Source of the DNA: Rubrivivax sp.
GTDB lineage: Bacteria > Pseudomonadota > Gammaproteobacteria > Burkholderiales > Burkholderiaceae_C
Assembly: GCA_020851615.1 (NCBI GenBank)
Contig: JADZCL010000237.1
Coordinates: 1 to 6,195 of the forward strand
Length of the DNA stretch: 6,195 nt
Direction of reading: 5' to 3'
Part shown: piece after piece, positions 4,088-6,195 of the stretch
Position numbering within the stretch: position 1 is the stretch's first letter
How the letters are laid out: each line of letters opens with the position of its first letter
Notes under the pieces: model-generated
What the model was told of the DNA's origin: nothing
Seen by the model: the letters and a program-made list of their open reading frames with translations, nothing else
Databases searched by the model: none
Translations under genes and position numbers: made by a program

Positions 4088-6195
4088 TCAGAGCTTGAGT
4101 TCCAGCCGCAGTGCCCAGTTGACCGTGGTGGACGTGAGCGTGGTCGCCTGCGTGCGCAGCGCGCCCTGCTCGATGGCCGCCAGCGCACGGTAGTCGCTGG
4201 CGCCGAGGTTGTTGGCCAGCAGGCGCAGTTGCAGCGTGGGGTCGAAGGTCCACAAGGCGTAGGCGTCGAACTGGCGCTTGCGGCCGGCCTCGCGCTGCTG
4301 CGTGTCGGAGACCTGGGTGCGATAGCCCGGGGTCAGGTTGAGGCTGCCGCCCAGCGTCAGCGGCGTGCCGCGCAGGCGGTAGTCGGCGCCCAGGTTGAGC
4401 ACCGCGGTGGGCTGCTCGTCGAGGCGGTTGTCGGGGCCGGGCACGGCGTCCACGCGCGAGCGATACAGGCTCAGGTTGTTGCGCAGTTCGACCGGCGGCG
4501 CGCTGGCCAGGAGCTGGTCCAGCCGCAGGCGGGCTTCCAGCTCGAGGCCAGCGGTGTACGCGCCACCGATGTTCTGCGGTCGCGTCACCCAGCGCGGCAC
4601 CGGGCTCCAGCTCACTGGCTCGAGCGTCGTCGTGCTGCGGATGTAGTCGGTGATGCGGCGTGCGAACAGGTTGGCGCTGAGTACGCCGCCCTGGGGCAGG
4701 TAGCGCTCGAAGGCGAGGTCGATGCCGGTGGCCAGCTCCGGGCGCAGGTCGGGGTTGCCGGCGCGGTCGGGGCTGGTGGCGGTGTTGGGGCCGCTGCCGG
4801 GCCAGCGGCTGCTCAGCAGCGGGCGCGCCACCAGGTTCTGCAGCGTCGGCGCCTTGTAGCTGCGCGTGAGGCTGATGCGGATCTGGTCGCGCGACTTGGG
4901 GTCGGGCTTCCACACCGCGTGCAGCAGCGGCGTCAGCACCTGGCTGCGGTTGTCGGGCCGCACGCCGGCGCCGCCGGTGTCGCCGCGCGTGCCGATGGTC
5001 TCCAGGCGCAGGCCGGCGTGCGCCGCCCAGTTGGCGTTGATCGCCCACTCGTCCTGCGCATACGCCGCCAGGCGCGTGCTGCTGGCCTGCAGGTCGCCGT
5101 CGAAGCTGGCCAGCGGGTCGCTGTCGTCCTGCGTGCTCACGCGCGTCTCGCTGCGCGTGAGATGCTCGAACTCGAAGCCGCTGACCAGGCTGTGGTCCCC
5201 TTCGAGCAGCTTGGACAGTTTGGTGTTCAGCAGCGCGCTGCGATCGCGCGTGCGGCTGCGCTCGCTCGCGCTGCGCAGCAAGGCGTTGCCGGAGTCGAAC
5301 TCGGAACGCAGGCTGACCGAGCGCCCCTGCGCCCCATGCGTGCCGCCGTTCAACTCCACGCGCCAGCCGTCGGCGAAGGTCTGTCGCCACTGCAGGTTCA
5401 GCCGGGCCAGCGTGTAGCGGCTGTCACCATCGACCGCGGCGTGCTCGTAGAGCGCGGGGGTCGCGCCCACGGCCTGCTGCAGCACGAGTTGCTGGTGGTT
5501 GTCGCCCTGGCTGTGAAAGACCACGGGCAGCACGGTGAGCGAGCCGCCCTCGCCCAGGCGCCACTGCAGCCGCGAGCTGAGGTTGAGCCCGCTGCGGCGC
5601 CCCTGGCCCGTGGCGTGCTCCTGCTGCGCGCGCAGGATCGCGTCGCTGGCGAGATCGGTCTCGGTGGTCCACGTCGTGCCCTGGCTGAGGCGCTGTCCGC
5701 TGAAGGCCGAGGCCGAGACGGTGTAGGTGAGGTCGCCCACGCTGTCGTTGCGCGTCCACGCCGCGTGCCCCGAGCGGCGCCCCGCTTCCTGCGTGGCCGC
5801 CAGGCGCAGGTCGTTGATGCGCCGCTTGAAGCCCTCGCGCGTGATGATGTTGATCGTGCCGCCGATGGCGCGTGCGCCGGTCTCGGCCGTGGGCGCGCGC
5901 AGGATCTCGATGCGCTCGATCTGCTCGGGCGTGAGTGACTCCAGGCTGAAGCCCGGTGGCACGCGCTGGCCGTCGATGAGCAGCTGCGTGTAGCCCCCGC
6001 CCAGCCCGCGCATGCGCGGGCCGCCGCCACGACCGGGGGCGCCCGGCACGGTCACCCCGGGCAGGCGCTTGAGCACCTCGCCAACCGTGCTGTCGCCAAA
6101 CCGCTCGATCTCCTCGCGACCGATCACGATCTTGGCCGCGGTCGACTGGCGGCGCTCCTCGGTGTCGCTGCTGCGCGTGCCGGTGATCTCGACCT
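4088..6195 (-). CDS. TonB-dependent outer-membrane receptor, N-terminus outside window
   Basis: The visible 701 residues start at VEITGTR, the segment that follows the TonB box in this family; the signal peptide and TonB box lie beyond 6195. Plug domain: REEIERFGDSTVGEVLKRLP (26-45), GVTV, RMRGLGGGYTQLLIDGQRVP (60-79), and IERIEILRAPTAETGARAIG (92-111) followed by GTINIITR, the classic end-of-plug motif. The remainder, from about 125, alternates polar and aromatic β-strands typical of the 22-strand barrel, with barrel motifs such as SRSYKAPTLQ-like TRSYKAPTLQNL and PDLRPELATGIDLAFERYL. It ends RLELKL, a hydrophobic strand without a terminal aromatic residue. Such receptors import iron-siderophores, cobalamin or other scarce nutrients using TonB-ExbBD energy. 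The substrate cannot be told from the sequence. The GTG at 6127 is internal, because the family match continues upstream to the window edge. Confidence 0.93.
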   Translation of the reverse strand, partial: VEITGTRSSDTEERRQSTAAKIVIGREEIERFGDSTVGEVLKRLPGVTVPGAPGRGGGPRMRGLGGGYTQLLIDGQRVPPGFSLESLTPEQIERIEILRAPTAETGARAIGGTINIITREGFKRRINDLRLAATQEAGRRSGHAAWTRNDSVGDLTYTVSASAFSGQRLSQGTTWTTETDLASDAILRAQQEHATGQGRRSGLNLSSRLQWRLGEGGSLTVLPVVFHSQGDNHQQLVLQQAVGATPALYEHAAVDGDSRYTLARLNLQWRQTFADGWRVELNGGTHGAQGRSVSLRSEFDSGNALLRSASERSRTRDRSALLNTKLSKLLEGDHSLVSGFEFEHLTRSETRVSTQDDSDPLASFDGDLQASSTRLAAYAQDEWAINANWAAHAGLRLETIGTRGDTGGAGVRPDNRSQVLTPLLHAVWKPDPKSRDQIRISLTRSYKAPTLQNLVARPLLSSRWPGSGPNTATSPDRAGNPDLRPELATGIDLAFERYLPQGGVLSANLFARRITDYIRSTTTLEPVSWSPVPRWVTRPQNIGGAYTAGLELEARLRLDQLLASAPPVELRNNLSLYRSRVDAVPGPDNRLDEQPTAVLNLGADYRLRGTPLTLGGSLNLTPGYRTQVSDTQQREAGRKRQFDAYALWTFDPTLQLRLLANNLGASDYRALAAIEQGALRTQATTLTSTTVNWALRLELKL

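Noticed and set aside
4060..4120. Frameshift joining the receptor to the coding-like stretch after its stop
   Set aside because: The receptor already ends with a complete final strand, NWALRLELKL, as expected for this family, so no missing C-terminus needs explaining.
4229..5938. Long open frame (569 codons) on the plus strand across the receptor gene
   Set aside because: It is antisense to an unmistakable TonB receptor. GC-rich coding DNA with few A/T-ended codons leaves long antisense frames open, and its translation is low-complexity A/R/G/V.
6125..6127. GTG at 6127 as the receptor start codon
   Set aside because: The frame upstream to 6195 keeps the family pattern (VEITGTR and RQSTAAKIVI), so this codon is an internal valine.

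Overview
The window is GC-rich, by eye about two thirds G+C with strong G/C preference at third codon positions. The protein families fit a betaproteobacterium, most likely Burkholderiales; this is inferred from style and composition, not from a marker gene. No rRNA, tRNA, CRISPR array, transposase or integrase is visible.

Left end (1-756): an accessory block. The first 23 codons of a leftward gene resemble the N-terminus of an adenine-specific (type III Mod-like) DNA methyltransferase. Divergent from it is a complete YefM-YoeB type II toxin-antitoxin operon. Its promoter carries two GTAC-centred boxes 12 bp apart, the geometry known for the E. coli yefM-yoeB operator.

Middle (757-3781): a tightly packed leftward gene set. 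In order of transcription it holds: a zinc M15-type (D-Ala-D-Ala/L-Ala-D-Glu peptidase fold) protein without a signal peptide; an 11-nt overlapping gene for an exported four-cysteine protein; a 373-aa protein with an N-terminal tudor/SH3-like segment; and a 214-aa, largely helical protein with a hydrophobic C-terminal stretch. Last comes the start of a further gene that appears cut off where the toxin-antitoxin block begins. The first two look like an effector and periplasmic immunity pair, possibly for type VI secretion; this is a hypothesis. The functions of the others are not recognised.

Right end (3782-6195): a 306-bp gap, part of which looks like residual coding sequence, then the plug and barrel of a TonB-dependent outer-membrane receptor whose N-terminus lies outside the window.

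The most interesting points are the peptidase/exported-protein pair in an uncharacterised operon, the apparent truncation of that operon's last gene next to the methyltransferase/toxin-antitoxin block, and the well-preserved yefM-yoeB operator.
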